A stretch of 64,000 nt of DNA from NCBI RefSeq assembly GCF_000718015.1, contig NZ_JODY01000037.1, positions 1-64,000 on the forward strand, read 5' to 3'. Each line of letters begins with the position of its first letter. Position 1 is the first letter of the stretch. This stretch comes from Streptomyces catenulae (lineage in GTDB: Bacteria; Actinomycetota; Actinomycetes; Streptomycetales; Streptomycetaceae). Of the stretch, positions 40,992 through 50,024 are shown one piece after another. The notes beneath the pieces were generated by a model that saw nothing but the letters and a program-made list of their open reading frames with translations, did no database searches and was not told where the DNA came from. The position numbers and the translations under genes are program-made.

Positions 40992-42614
40992 TCAGGGCCG
41001 GGGCGCTGCGCGCCTGATCGCCCTTCCCGCCAGGACCTCCGTGCGGTGGCCGTTCTCGATGACGGGCTCGCCGTTGATGAGGACGTGGGGGATGCCGGTG
41101 GGCAGGGTGCGCGGGGCGGCGAAGGTGGAGCCGGCGGCGACCGTTTCCGGGTCGAAGAGGACGAGGTCGGCGCGGTAGCCCTCGCGGATCAGGCCCCGGT
41201 CGGGCAGGCGCAGGCGGGCGGCGGGCCGGGAGGTGAGGTGGGCGACGCACTCCTCCAGGGAGAGGACGCCCAGTTCACGGACGTAGTGGCCCAGGTAGTG
41301 GGGGAAGGTGCCGTAGGCGCGCGGATGCGGCTTGGCGCCCTGGAGGATGCCGTCGGAGCCGCCGGTGTGGACGCGGTGGCGCATGATCCGGCGGACGTTC
41401 TCCTCGTGGCCGACGTGCTGGAGGATCGTCGGGCCGAGGTGGTCGTCGATCAGCAGACGGCGGGCTACGGTCCACGGCTCCTCGCCGCGCGCGGCGGCGC
41501 TCTGTGCGACGGTCCGCCCGACGTACGGGGCGAACGCCGGGTCCGTCGTCCCGGAGATCTCGATGGTGTCCCACTCGATGGGCACGCCGTGGCAGCCGTC
41601 GGCGCCCTCGACCTCCATGGTGTGCCGGATCCGGGCGGCGCTCCCCTCGTCCCGCAGCCGGGCGAGAATCGCCTCGGGCCCGCCCTCGCTCGCCCAACTC
41701 GGCAGCATCGCGACCAGCGTCGTACAGCCGGGGGTGTACGGATACGAGTCGAGGGAGATGTCGGCGCCGCCGTCCAGCGCCGCGTCCAGCAGGGCCAGCA
41801 GCTCGGGGGCGCGGTCCTTGTTGACGCCGAAGTTCATGGTGGCGTGGGCGAGATGGAGGGCGCAGCCCGCCTCGCGGGTGAGGGCGACCATCTCCTCGTA
41901 CGCCTGGAGCGCACCGGCGCCGTAGGAGCGGTGGTGCGGGCAGTAGTAGCCGCCGTATTCCGCCACGACGCGGCAGAGTTCGGTCAGTTCGGCGTCGGAG
42001 GCGTACATGCCGGGGGTGTAGGTGAGGCCGGAGGAGAGGCCGACGGCGCCCTGTTCCAGGCCCTCGGCGACGAGTTGCTTCATCCGGGTCAGCTCGTCGG
42101 CGGTGGCGGGGCGGTCCTCCCAGCCCAGGGCGAGCATCCGGACGGTGCCCTGCGGGATGAGGTAGGCGGCGTTGACGGCGATCCCGGCGCCGTCGAAGCC
42201 GTGGTCGAGCCGGTCGAGATAGCCGCCGACCGAGCGCCAGGTGAAGTCGATGTCGCTGCCGTCGCCGTTCCATCCGGCGATCTGGGCGCGGACCTCCGCG
42301 AGGGTGCGGTCGTCGACGGGCGCGTACGACAGGCCGTCCTGGCCGAGGACTTCGAGGGTGACGCCCTGCGCCGCCTTCGCCTCGTGCGCGGGGTCGCGGA
42401 GGAGGGCGAGGTCGCTGTGGGCGTGCATGTCGATGAAGCCGGGGGCGAGGGCGAGACCGTCGCCGGGGAGCGTGTGGCGGGCGGACGGGCGGGGACCGGC
42501 GTCGCCCTCGCGGTGCACGGTGGCGATCCGGCCGCCGACCAGGGCGACGTCGGCGCGGTAGGACGGGCCCCCCGACCCGTCGATGACGCGTACGTCGCGG
42601 AGCACGGTGTCCAT
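40992..42614 (-). CDS. N-acyl-D-amino-acid deacylase
   Basis: Amidohydrolase-superfamily enzyme, 540 aa, that removes the acyl group from N-acyl-D-amino acids. It has the metal motif PGFIDMHAHSDLAL, the D-aminoacylase segment VLGQDGLSYAPV, a central SSGLTYTPGMYA and HHRSYGAG, and C-terminal GGSDGILQGAKPHPRAYGTFP with the catalytic Asp. Immediate neighbours for D-amino-acid deamination support the assignment. It lies downstream of the deaminase gene on the same strand. Confidence 0.9.
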   Translation of the reverse strand: MDTVLRDVRVIDGSGGPSYRADVALVGGRIATVHREGDAGPRPSARHTLPGDGLALAPGFIDMHAHSDLALLRDPAHEAKAAQGVTLEVLGQDGLSYAPVDDRTLAEVRAQIAGWNGDGSDIDFTWRSVGGYLDRLDHGFDGAGIAVNAAYLIPQGTVRMLALGWEDRPATADELTRMKQLVAEGLEQGAVGLSSGLTYTPGMYASDAELTELCRVVAEYGGYYCPHHRSYGAGALQAYEEMVALTREAGCALHLAHATMNFGVNKDRAPELLALLDAALDGGADISLDSYPYTPGCTTLVAMLPSWASEGGPEAILARLRDEGSAARIRHTMEVEGADGCHGVPIEWDTIEISGTTDPAFAPYVGRTVAQSAAARGEEPWTVARRLLIDDHLGPTILQHVGHEENVRRIMRHRVHTGGSDGILQGAKPHPRAYGTFPHYLGHYVRELGVLSLEECVAHLTSRPAARLRLPDRGLIREGYRADLVLFDPETVAAGSTFAAPRTLPTGIPHVLINGEPVIENGHRTEVLAGRAIRRAAPRP

Positions 42615-42738
42615 GGAGCTGCTGCCTTTCGGTACGTCGGCCTTGCGGTCGAGCCTGCGGTCGGCCGGTGTCCGGGGCGGTTCGCCGGTCGGGTGGGGAG
42701 GGGCGGAGGGGCGGGGTGAGACGTGGGGGGCGTGGCCC

Positions 42739-42789
42739 GGGCGGGGGCGGTTTGTTCAGGAAGGCTTCCTGAGCGAAACGCCCCCGCCC
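42739..42789. repeat. 51-bp imperfect palindrome plus short 12-bp direct repeats
   Basis: The palindrome is centred on TTCAGGAAGGCTTCCTGA with GC-rich outer arms (GGGCGGGGGCG ... CGCCCCCGCCC). It lies between the deaminase and deacylase genes, both on minus. Toward the deaminase, CCGGACG-type units recur at 12-bp steps (about 42790-42850). The long stem could be a processing site or terminator. A relative of its core, TTCAGGAAGGCTGCCTGA, occurs at about 61885-61902. Confidence 0.55.
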
Positions 42790-42839
42790 GTACCGCTTCC
42801 GGAAGAGCGTCCGGAAGGAGGTCCGGAGGAACGTCCGGT

Positions 42840-44168
42840 CTAGAAGAACGTCCGGATGAAGTCCACGACCGTGCCGTCGGATTCGACCAGCGGGATCAGC
42901 TGCCACTTGTCGAAGGAGGTGCAGGGGTGGGAGAGGCCCATGCCGACCCAGTCGCCGACCTCCAGGGCGTCGGCGGACTCGGTGGCCAGCCAGGCGTGCT
43001 GGTCGGAGAGACCGGTGACGGTGACTCCGGCGGCGGGCCGCTCGGCGCCGTCCCGGGCGGAGCGGACCACCTGGGCCCGCGGCAGGTCGAGGTCGTAGGC
43101 GGCGTCCCGCTTCCCGGCGTTGGCGAACGCCTGGTGCGGGGTGGGGCGGGAGACGATCTGCGCCCAGAGGCGGAACGCGGGCTGGAGGGTGCCCTCCTCG
43201 GGGACCCGGTTGAACGGTGTGAGGTGGCGGTAGTGGCCGTCGTCGTGCGAGACGTACGCGCCCGAGCGCAGCAGCTTGAGGACCGGGGCGGAGAGCGCGG
43301 GGATCTCGGCGAAGACCTCGGCGACCGCGTCGAACCAGGCGCTGCCGCCCGCGCTGACGACGATCTCGTCCACCCCGGCGAACCGGCCCTCGGCGTCGAA
43401 CGCGGCGGCGAGCGCCACCAGACGGCGCAGCCAGGCGGTGACCTTGGTGTGGTCCGCGTCGGGGACCTCGCCCTCGTATCCGGCGACACCGGCCAGGCGC
43501 AGGGTGGCGGTCGCGGCGACGGCGTCGGCCACCGCGCGGCACTCCGCCTCGGTGCGGACGCCGGTGCGGGCGCCCTCGCCCGCGCCCAGCTCGACGACGA
43601 CGTCGACGGGGCGGCGGGCCCCGGCGTCGCGGAGCGCGGCGTCCATCAGCTCGACGCCGCGGACGGAGTCGACGTAGCAGACGAAGTGGAACTCCGGGTC
43701 GGCGTCCAGCTCGGCGGCGAGCCAGCGCAGGGCGGCGGGGTCGACCAGTTCGTTGGCGAGGAAGATCCGGGCGATGCCGTGGGCGCGGTAGACGCGGGCC
43801 TGGTGGGGGACGGCGGCGGTGATGCCCCAGGCGCCGTGCTCCAGCTGGCGGACGAAGAGCTGCGGGGCCATGGAGGTCTTGCCGTGCGGGGCGAAGGCGA
43901 GGCCGTGCCGCGTCGCGTACGTCTCCATCAGCGCGAGGTTGTGCGCCACGGACTCGGCGGAGAGCGCGAGGACGGGGGTGGTGAAGCCGCCGTCGAAGAG
44001 GTTGCGGCGTTCGGCGGCCAGTTCCCCGACGGTGCGGCCCTCGGCGTCCGGCGGGAGCGCCTTGAAGCGGTGGTCGACGCGTTCGTCCGCGAGGGCCCGG
44101 GCGGCCGCCGTCGCGGGGGCGTGCGGGTCCGTGGCGGGCCGGTCGTGGGTGAGCCGGTCGTCGGCCAT
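42840..44168 (-). CDS. PLP-dependent D-amino-acid deaminase/dehydratase (DSD1-like)
   Basis: Fold-type III PLP enzyme of 442 aa, related to D-threonine aldolase and eukaryotic D-serine dehydratase. PLP lysine in FAPHGKTSMAPQLF; barrel segments VDVVVELGAGEGARTGV and VSAGGSAWFD; the C-terminal domain has HPCTSFDKW, a metal-site-type His/Cys pair. It is expected to deaminate a D-amino acid released by the neighbouring deacylase. Exact substrate unknown. Divergent from the kinase-IclR-ridA-permease transcript, with the shared control region at 44169-44639. Confidence 0.87.
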   Translation of the reverse strand: MADDRLTHDRPATDPHAPATAAARALADERVDHRFKALPPDAEGRTVGELAAERRNLFDGGFTTPVLALSAESVAHNLALMETYATRHGLAFAPHGKTSMAPQLFVRQLEHGAWGITAAVPHQARVYRAHGIARIFLANELVDPAALRWLAAELDADPEFHFVCYVDSVRGVELMDAALRDAGARRPVDVVVELGAGEGARTGVRTEAECRAVADAVAATATLRLAGVAGYEGEVPDADHTKVTAWLRRLVALAAAFDAEGRFAGVDEIVVSAGGSAWFDAVAEVFAEIPALSAPVLKLLRSGAYVSHDDGHYRHLTPFNRVPEEGTLQPAFRLWAQIVSRPTPHQAFANAGKRDAAYDLDLPRAQVVRSARDGAERPAAGVTVTGLSDQHAWLATESADALEVGDWVGMGLSHPCTSFDKWQLIPLVESDGTVVDFIRTFF

Positions 44169-44639
44169 GGGGCCTCCTCAGAGCTGGGCGCCGGGCGCGG
44201 GCTGCGCCGCGGCGTGCCGGTCGGTGCTGGGCGAAGTATGCGCCGGGGGATCGGGGCGGGGCCGGATCGGGTCGGGCCTCTCCGTATCCGTTGCATATTC
44301 TGCAACACCCATTGCGTATATCGCTTAATGCTGTCTAACATCCGAGCCGACGCCGGGTCAATGACGGGTGTCGGCGGTCGTCACGGCCGCCGCGCACGCC
44401 GTGTCCCGGGCCGGAAATCCGGTGGTCACCGCGGTCGTCGGCCGCACCGCCACCGGACGCCCGGCACCCGCCGCCCGCACCCGCCGCGACCGCCGCCCGG
44501 CCCTCGCCCCCGAGCCGCCGCCCGGTACGTCCACCGCCGCGACGCGTGCCGGACGGACGGCTCCGGCGCCGCGGTACGGCCGGGTCCCCGGATCCGGCGA
44601 CGGCTTCCCCACACGGCACAGCTAAGGAGCACCACCCTC
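44169..44639. promoter_or_regulatory. divergent control region with IclR-type operator candidate
   Basis: This 471-bp gap separates the deaminase (minus) from the kinase (plus). At 44290-44306 GTTGCATATTCTGCAAC is a perfect 6-5-6 inverted repeat in an A/T-rich patch; ATTGCGTATATCGCTTAAT (44311-44329) looks like a weaker second copy with its TTGC half-site 21 bp (two helical turns) from the first. An IclR regulator is encoded two genes downstream and is the natural candidate binder. No coding potential otherwise. Confidence 0.6.
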
Positions 44640-45845
44640 GTGACCAGGCCCTCGAACGCCAGCGGCACCGCAGGCCAGGACGGCGGCGCCACCCACGGCG
44701 CCGGGCTCCCGGCGGGCTCCACCGACGTCGTCTGCCTCGGCGAGTCCATGGTCACCTTCCTGCCGTCCCGCCCCGGGCGCCTCGCCGACGTACCCTCCTT
44801 CGCGCGCGCCATCGGCGGCGCCGAGTCCAACGTCGCCTGCGTACTGGCCGCCGCCGGACACCGCGTCCGCTGGGTCTCCCGGGTCGGCGCCGACGGCTTC
44901 GGCGACCACCTCGTCGCCGCCATCGCCGCCCACGGCGTCGACACCGGCCACGTCGCCCGCGACCCGCACCGCCCGACCGGTATCTACTTCCGTACCGCGG
45001 GGGAGCGGGCCACCGGCGCGGACGGCGAGGAGCCCGACGCCGCCGAGGTCGTCTACTACCGCGCCGGATCCGCCGCCTCCGCCATGACCCCCGACTCGCC
45101 GGGCCCCGCCGCCCTCGACGGCACCCGGGTGCTGCACCTCACCGGCATCACCGCGGCGCTCTCCGACAGCTGCCTCGCCGTGCTGCGCACCCTCACCCGC
45201 CGCACCCCGGACCGCCCGCTGGTCTCCTTCGACGTCAACTACCGCGTCGGGCTGTGGCAGGGCCGCCCGCAGGGCCCCGAGACCCTGCTCGACCTGGCCC
45301 GCGGCGCCGATGTGGTCTTCGTCGGGGAGGACGAGGCGGCGGCCGCCTGGGATCTGCACGGGCCCGAGGCGATCCGCGCGGCGCTGCCCGAACCGGCCGT
45401 CCTCGTCGTCAAGCAGGGCTCCGAGGGCGTCACGGTCCTCCACCGGGAGGCCACGGACGGCGCGCACCCCGGCACGGCCCCCGGCGCGCCCGCCGGTGCC
45501 GACACGCCCGCCGGAGCCGGTGCCGACACGCCCGCCGCCGACACCCGCACCTACGCCCCCGCCCTCACCGTCGACGTCGTCGCCTCCGTCGGCGCGGGGG
45601 ACGCCTTCGCCGCCGGATTCCTCTCCGGGACCCTGCGCGGGCTGCCGGTGTTCGACCGGATCCGGCACGGGCACCTCATGGCCGCCGCCGCGCTGACCGT
45701 CCCCGGTGACCTCGCTGGACCGCCGCCACGCCCGCTCGCCGACCGCCTCGCCGCCCTTCCCGCCGGTGACTGGGGGAGACTGCGTCTCGGCCCCGGCTGG
45801 ACGACGGGGCTGCACGACACACGGGTGGAGGTCCCCCAGACATGA
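44640..45845 (+). CDS. PfkB-family sugar-acid kinase (KDG kinase-like)
   Basis: Ribokinase-superfamily kinase, 401 aa, closest to 2-keto-3-deoxygluconate kinase. It shows CLGESMVTFLPSRPGRL, IGGAESNVACVLAAAGH (substrate diglycine), VSFDVNYRVGLW, VVVKQGSEGV-type strand and the catalytic motif VGAGDAFAAGF. An Ala/Gly/Thr-rich insert interrupts the C-terminal half (TDGAHPGTAPGAPAGA region). AAGGAG precedes the GTG start. Its stop overlaps the IclR start by 4 bp. Phosphorylation of a deoxy-keto sugar acid fits the gluconate-type permease in the same transcript. Confidence 0.85.
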   Translation: MTRPSNASGTAGQDGGATHGAGLPAGSTDVVCLGESMVTFLPSRPGRLADVPSFARAIGGAESNVACVLAAAGHRVRWVSRVGADGFGDHLVAAIAAHGVDTGHVARDPHRPTGIYFRTAGERATGADGEEPDAAEVVYYRAGSAASAMTPDSPGPAALDGTRVLHLTGITAALSDSCLAVLRTLTRRTPDRPLVSFDVNYRVGLWQGRPQGPETLLDLARGADVVFVGEDEAAAAWDLHGPEAIRAALPEPAVLVVKQGSEGVTVLHREATDGAHPGTAPGAPAGADTPAGAGADTPAADTRTYAPALTVDVVASVGAGDAFAAGFLSGTLRGLPVFDRIRHGHLMAAAALTVPGDLAGPPPRPLADRLAALPAGDWGRLRLGPGWTTGLHDTRVEVPQT

Positions 45846-46621
45846 GCCAGACAGTAGACCGCGCACTGAGCATCCTTCCGCTGCTCGCCGAGGGCCCGGC
45901 CAACCTCGAACAGGTCGCGGTCCGCCTCGGCGTGCACAAGTCGACCGCGCTGCGGCTGCTGCGGACCCTGCACGAGCACGGCATCGTCTACCGCCAGCCC
46001 GACCAGCGCTACCGCCTCGGCGCCCGGCTCTTCGCCCTCGCCCAGCAGGCGGTCGAGAACCTCGACGTGCGCGACATCGCCCACCCCCACCTCGTCGCCC
46101 TCAACGAGAGTTGCGGACACACCGTCCACCTCGCCGTCTACGAGGAGAACGAGGTCCTCTACATCGACAAGGTCGAGAGCCGCTACCCGGTGCGGATGTA
46201 CTCGCGGATCGGCAAGCCCGTCGCGATCACCGTCGCCGCGGTCGCCAAACTGCTCCTCGCCGACCTGTCCGACCCCGAGCGCCGCGGCATCGCGGAGAAG
46301 CTCGACTACCCCCTCTACACGTCCCGTTCGACACCGAACGCCGCGGCCTTCCTGGCCGAACTGGCCAAGGTCCGCGAACAGGGCTGGGCCACCGACCTCG
46401 GCGGCCACGAGGAGTCCATCAACTGCGTCGGCGCCCCGATCCGCGGCGCCGACGGCCGGGTGGTCGCCGCGATGTCGGTCTCCGCACCGAACGTCGTCGT
46501 CACCGCCGACGAACTCCTCACCCTCCTCCCGCTGGTGCGCCGCACCGCCGACGCCATCAGCCGGGAGTACTCCGGAACAGCAATCCCCCGGCCCTCCGCC
46601 GGTCCCGCACAGGAAGCCTGA
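45842..46621 (+). CDS. IclR family transcriptional regulator
   Basis: A 259-aa regulator with an N-terminal winged helix (TVDRALSILPLLAEGPANLEQVAVRLGVHKSTALRLLRTL) and a C-terminal effector-binding domain (HTVHLAVYEENEVLYIDKVES, ESINCVGAPIRGADGRVVAAMSVS). In this family the ligand is often a sugar acid or related catabolite. It is translationally coupled to the kinase gene and probably acts on the palindrome at 44290. Activator or repressor role cannot be told from sequence. Confidence 0.93.
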   Translation: MSQTVDRALSILPLLAEGPANLEQVAVRLGVHKSTALRLLRTLHEHGIVYRQPDQRYRLGARLFALAQQAVENLDVRDIAHPHLVALNESCGHTVHLAVYEENEVLYIDKVESRYPVRMYSRIGKPVAITVAAVAKLLLADLSDPERRGIAEKLDYPLYTSRSTPNAAAFLAELAKVREQGWATDLGGHEESINCVGAPIRGADGRVVAAMSVSAPNVVVTADELLTLLPLVRRTADAISREYSGTAIPRPSAGPAQEA

Positions 46622-46626
46622 ACACC

Positions 46627-47037
46627 ATGACCGAGAAGACCGCGCTCACCCCGGCCACCCACACCACCCCGCCCGCGAAGTTCTCCCACGGCGTCAGGAA
46701 GGGCAACATCCTCCAGGTCGCCGGCCAGGTCGGCTTCCTCCCCGCCGAGGAGGGCAAGGCCCCCACCCCGGCCGGTCCCACCCTGCGCGAGCAGACCCTC
46801 CAGACCTTCGCCAACGTCCAGGCGATCCTCGAAGAGGGCGGCGCGACCTGGGACGACGTCATGATGATGCGCGTCTACCTCACCGACGTGGACCACTTCG
46901 CCGAGATGAACGAGATCTACAACGCCTACTTCGAGGAGCAGGGCCTCAAGGAGGCGCCCGCCGCCCGCACGACCGTCTACGTCGGTCTGCCCAAGGGCCT
47001 GCTCATCGAGATCGACGCGCTCGCCGTCCTGAGCTGA
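46627..47037 (+). CDS. RidA family enamine/imine deaminase
   Basis: A 136-aa member of the YjgF/YER057c/UK114 (RidA) family, which hydrolyses reactive enamine/imine intermediates released by PLP dehydratases. Family pattern: FSHGVRKGNILQVAGQVGF, QTLQTFANVQAILEEGGATWDDV and AARTTVYVGLPKGLLIEIDALAVL, with the conserved arginine in ARTTVYV. It starts 5 bp after the IclR gene. Its presence beside a PLP deaminase makes chemical sense. Confidence 0.92.
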   Translation: MTEKTALTPATHTTPPAKFSHGVRKGNILQVAGQVGFLPAEEGKAPTPAGPTLREQTLQTFANVQAILEEGGATWDDVMMMRVYLTDVDHFAEMNEIYNAYFEEQGLKEAPAARTTVYVGLPKGLLIEIDALAVLS

Positions 47038-47332
47038 CCCGACGGACCGGGCCGCACCCGGCCACCGTCCACCGCCGCACCGGCCGTCCGTACGGCACCC
47101 ACCGCAGGGGTCGCCGTACGGGCCCGGGCCGGGCACCCACCGCAGGGTCCCGGCCACCCACACCCCCCACCGAGCAACCGCCTTGCCCTTAAAGCACCTT
47201 CACCCGCACCGTCCGCCGCACGGCGCGGCGCCCCGCACCTCCGGGGCGCCGTGCCGCGGTCCGCCCTGCCCCGAGACGCATTCCAGGGGAGCCACCCGGA
47301 CCTCCGGGCCCCGCCGACAACGGAGTCACACG

Positions 47333-48814
47333 ATGTTCCTCGCCGCCGCCACGGCCCCCGCGCCACCGCCCCCGCCGCCGCACACGGGCGGGCTGCTCGC
47401 CCTGATACCGGGCACCCCGGGCCTGCTGACCGTCGCCGTCCTCGGCATCGCCCTGCTGCTTGTGCTGATCATCAAGTTCCGGCTACAGCCGTTCGTCGCG
47501 CTGCTCACCGTCTCCATCGCGGTCGGACTGGGCGCCGGACTCTCCGTCACCGAACTCTTCGGCACGGTCCAGAAGTCCGATGTGAAGTCCATGATCGAGA
47601 GCGGTATGGGCGGCACCCTCGGCCATATCGCGATCATCATCGGTCTGGGCACCATGCTCGGCTCGATCCTGGAGGTCTCCGGCGGCGGTGAAGTGCTCAG
47701 CACCCGCCTGCTGAACCTCTTCGGCGAGCAGCGCGCCCCGCTCGCCATGGGCCTGACCGGCCTCCTCTTCGGCATCCCGGTCTTCTTCGACATCGGCATC
47801 TTCGTCCTCGCCCCGATCGTCTACGCGGCGGCCAAACGCGGCGGCAAGTCGATGCTCCTCTACTGTCTGCCGCTGCTCGGCTCGCTGTCGATGACCCACG
47901 CCTTCCTGCCGCCGCACCCCGGACCGGTCGCCGCCGCGAGCCTCTTCCACGTGGACCTCGGCTGGATCATCCTGATGGGCCTGGTCTGCGGTATCCCCGC
48001 GGTCCTCGCCACCTGGGCGTGGGCCGCCTGGATCGGTAAGCGGATCTTCGTCGAACTGCCGCAGGACATGGCCGAGGCGGCGGACGAGGCGAAGGCGGCG
48101 GTCCTCGCCGAACAGCGCGCCGCCGGGGTCACCCCGCAGGAGAAGCCGGTGTCGCTGGGCGCCGTCCTCACCATCATCGCGATACCGCTGGTGCTGATCC
48201 TGCTGTCGACGTTCTCGTCCATCGCGCTGGACCCCAGTACGTTCCGGTCGGTCGTCGAGTTCTTCGGCAACCCGTTCGTCGCGCTGAGCCTCGCGCTCTT
48301 CGCCGCGTACTACCTGCTCGGCATCCGCCGCGGCTGGTCGCGCAAGTCGCTGGAGCGGGTCTCCACCGCCTCGCTCAAGCCGATCGGCAACATCCTGCTG
48401 GTGGTCGGCGCGGGCGGCGTCTTCGGCGCGGTCCTCCAGGGCAGCGGCGTCGCGAACGCCCTCTCCGACACCTTCCACGGCGTCGGGCTGCCGGTCATCG
48501 TGCTGGCCTGGCTGCTCTCGCTGGTGCTGCGCGTCGCCCAGGGCTCGGCGACCGTCGCCATCGTCACCACCGCCGGGATCGTCCTGCCGCTCGTCCAGGG
48601 CCAGGGCATGTCGCAGGCGCATCTGGCGCTGATCATCATGGCGATCTCGGCCGGTTCGATCTTCGCCTCGCACGTCAACGACGGCGGCTTCTGGATGGTC
48701 GCCAAGTACTTCGGCATCTCCGAGCGCGACACCCTGAAGTCCTGGACGGTCCTGGAATCCGTCCTCTCGGTCGCGGGCTTCGCGGTGGCGGCGCTGGTCA
48801 GTCTGGTCGTGTAG
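47333..48814 (+). CDS. GntP-family gluconate/D-serine-type permease
   Basis: A 493-aa polytopic membrane protein of the GntP (gluconate:H+ symporter) family with 12-14 hydrophobic spans. Characteristic: PFVALLTVSIAVGLGAGL, GGTLGHIAIIIGLGTMLGSILEVSGG, THAFLPPHPGPVAAA and RVAQGSATVAIVTTAGI. The family includes gluconate importers and the D-serine permease DsdX; given the D-amino-acid enzymes next door and a KDG-type kinase, either substrate class is possible. It follows ridA after about 295 bp that contain no gene and no clear terminator. Confidence 0.9.
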   Translation: MFLAAATAPAPPPPPPHTGGLLALIPGTPGLLTVAVLGIALLLVLIIKFRLQPFVALLTVSIAVGLGAGLSVTELFGTVQKSDVKSMIESGMGGTLGHIAIIIGLGTMLGSILEVSGGGEVLSTRLLNLFGEQRAPLAMGLTGLLFGIPVFFDIGIFVLAPIVYAAAKRGGKSMLLYCLPLLGSLSMTHAFLPPHPGPVAAASLFHVDLGWIILMGLVCGIPAVLATWAWAAWIGKRIFVELPQDMAEAADEAKAAVLAEQRAAGVTPQEKPVSLGAVLTIIAIPLVLILLSTFSSIALDPSTFRSVVEFFGNPFVALSLALFAAYYLLGIRRGWSRKSLERVSTASLKPIGNILLVVGAGGVFGAVLQGSGVANALSDTFHGVGLPVIVLAWLLSLVLRVAQGSATVAIVTTAGIVLPLVQGQGMSQAHLALIIMAISAGSIFASHVNDGGFWMVAKYFGISERDTLKSWTVLESVLSVAGFAVAALVSLVV

Positions 48815-49004
48815 CGGAGGGGCGGACCGCCGGGGGACGGAACGGGACGACCCCGGCGGTCCGGGCGGCGCAAGGTGGCACGGTGCGTCAACTTCCGCCT
48901 GATCCGGGCCGATTCATTGCCCTGGGGCCGTGGGGCGCCAACAATGCGCACGACAAACCGAAGGGCTGTTCGCCCTGCGGTACGCAGCGTGAGAGGACCC
49001 CACA

Positions 49005-49916
49005 ATGAACCGACCTCTCGTCGGCACCCTCGCCACCGTCGTGCTGGGCGCCGCCGCCCTGGTGGGCACCGCCGGAACGGCCGGTGCCGCCCAGCAGTCC
49101 GGCACGGACGCCCCCAACACCTTCCGTGCGACCACCCCCATATCCGCCCCGGCCAAGGCCCACACCCAGGCGGTCGACTTCGCCGGGACGGTGGCGCTCA
49201 GCAACTGCTCCGGCTCCATCGTGAAGATGCCGACCTCCAAGGACACCGACCCGGCACTCGTCATGACGAACGGTCACTGCCTGGAGTCCGGGATGCCGGG
49301 GGCGGGCGAGGTCATCGTCGACCAGCCCTCCACCCGCAGCTTCACCGTCCTGGACGCCAAGGCGGGTGAGCTGGGCACCGTCAAGGCGACCAAGGTCGTC
49401 TACTCGACGATGACCGACACCGACGTCACCCTCTACGAGAGCGGCTCCACCTACGCCGACATCCAGCAGAAGTACGGCATCAAGCCCTTGGAGCTGGACA
49501 CCGCGCACCCCACCGACGGCCACAAGATCACCGTGGTGTCGGGTTACTGGAAGCAGACCTACTCCTGCGCCATCGACGGCTTCGTCCCCCAGCTCAAGGA
49601 GGGCGACTGGACCTGGAAGGACTCGGTCCGCTACACCACCGACTGCAAGACGATCGGCGGTACCTCCGGCTCCCCGGTGATCGACGACGAGACCGGCAAG
49701 GTCACCGCCATCAACAACACCGTCAACGAGGACGGTGAGAAGTGCACGCTCAACAACCCCTGCGAGGTGGACGAGAGCGGCGCCGTCACCGTGCACAAGG
49801 GCACCCCGTACGGCCAGGAGACCTACGGCATCCCGAAGTGCTTCACCGACGGCAACAAGCTCGACCTGAGCGCCTCCGGCTGTGAGCTGCCCAAGCCGTC
49901 CGGCGTCCGCCGCTGA
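49005..49916 (+). CDS. secreted trypsin-like serine protease
   Basis: Exported endopeptidase of the chymotrypsin/V8-like clan, 303 aa. A signal peptide is clear (LVGTLATVVLGAAALVGTAGTAGAAQ). The catalytic triad is visible: His in VMTNGHCLES, Asp in TMTDTDVTLYES, Ser in TIGGTSGSPVID. Cysteines occur in pairs, suggesting disulfides. It stands alone; a strong hairpin follows. Substrate unknown. Confidence 0.9.
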   Translation: MNRPLVGTLATVVLGAAALVGTAGTAGAAQQSGTDAPNTFRATTPISAPAKAHTQAVDFAGTVALSNCSGSIVKMPTSKDTDPALVMTNGHCLESGMPGAGEVIVDQPSTRSFTVLDAKAGELGTVKATKVVYSTMTDTDVTLYESGSTYADIQQKYGIKPLELDTAHPTDGHKITVVSGYWKQTYSCAIDGFVPQLKEGDWTWKDSVRYTTDCKTIGGTSGSPVIDDETGKVTAINNTVNEDGEKCTLNNPCEVDESGAVTVHKGTPYGQETYGIPKCFTDGNKLDLSASGCELPKPSGVRR

Positions 49917-49935
49917 ACGCAGCAGACATGAAGAG

Positions 49936-49971
49936 GCCGGGCCCCGCGCGCACGCTACGCGGGGCCCGGCC
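49936..49971. terminator. bidirectional terminator, protease / chitinase
   Basis: GGCCGGGCCCCGCG (49936-49949) pairs perfectly with CGCGGGGCCCGGCC (49958-49971), between two convergent genes. Confidence 0.8.
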
Positions 49972-50024
49972 CGTATGGGGGGTGGCGTTCGAGGGGCCCG
50001 CCACCTCCGGGCCCGCGCCGGTGG

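Noticed and set aside
42723..45845. 1040-codon open frame on the plus strand
   Set aside because: Only the part from 44640 is real (kinase); the rest is antisense to the deaminase.
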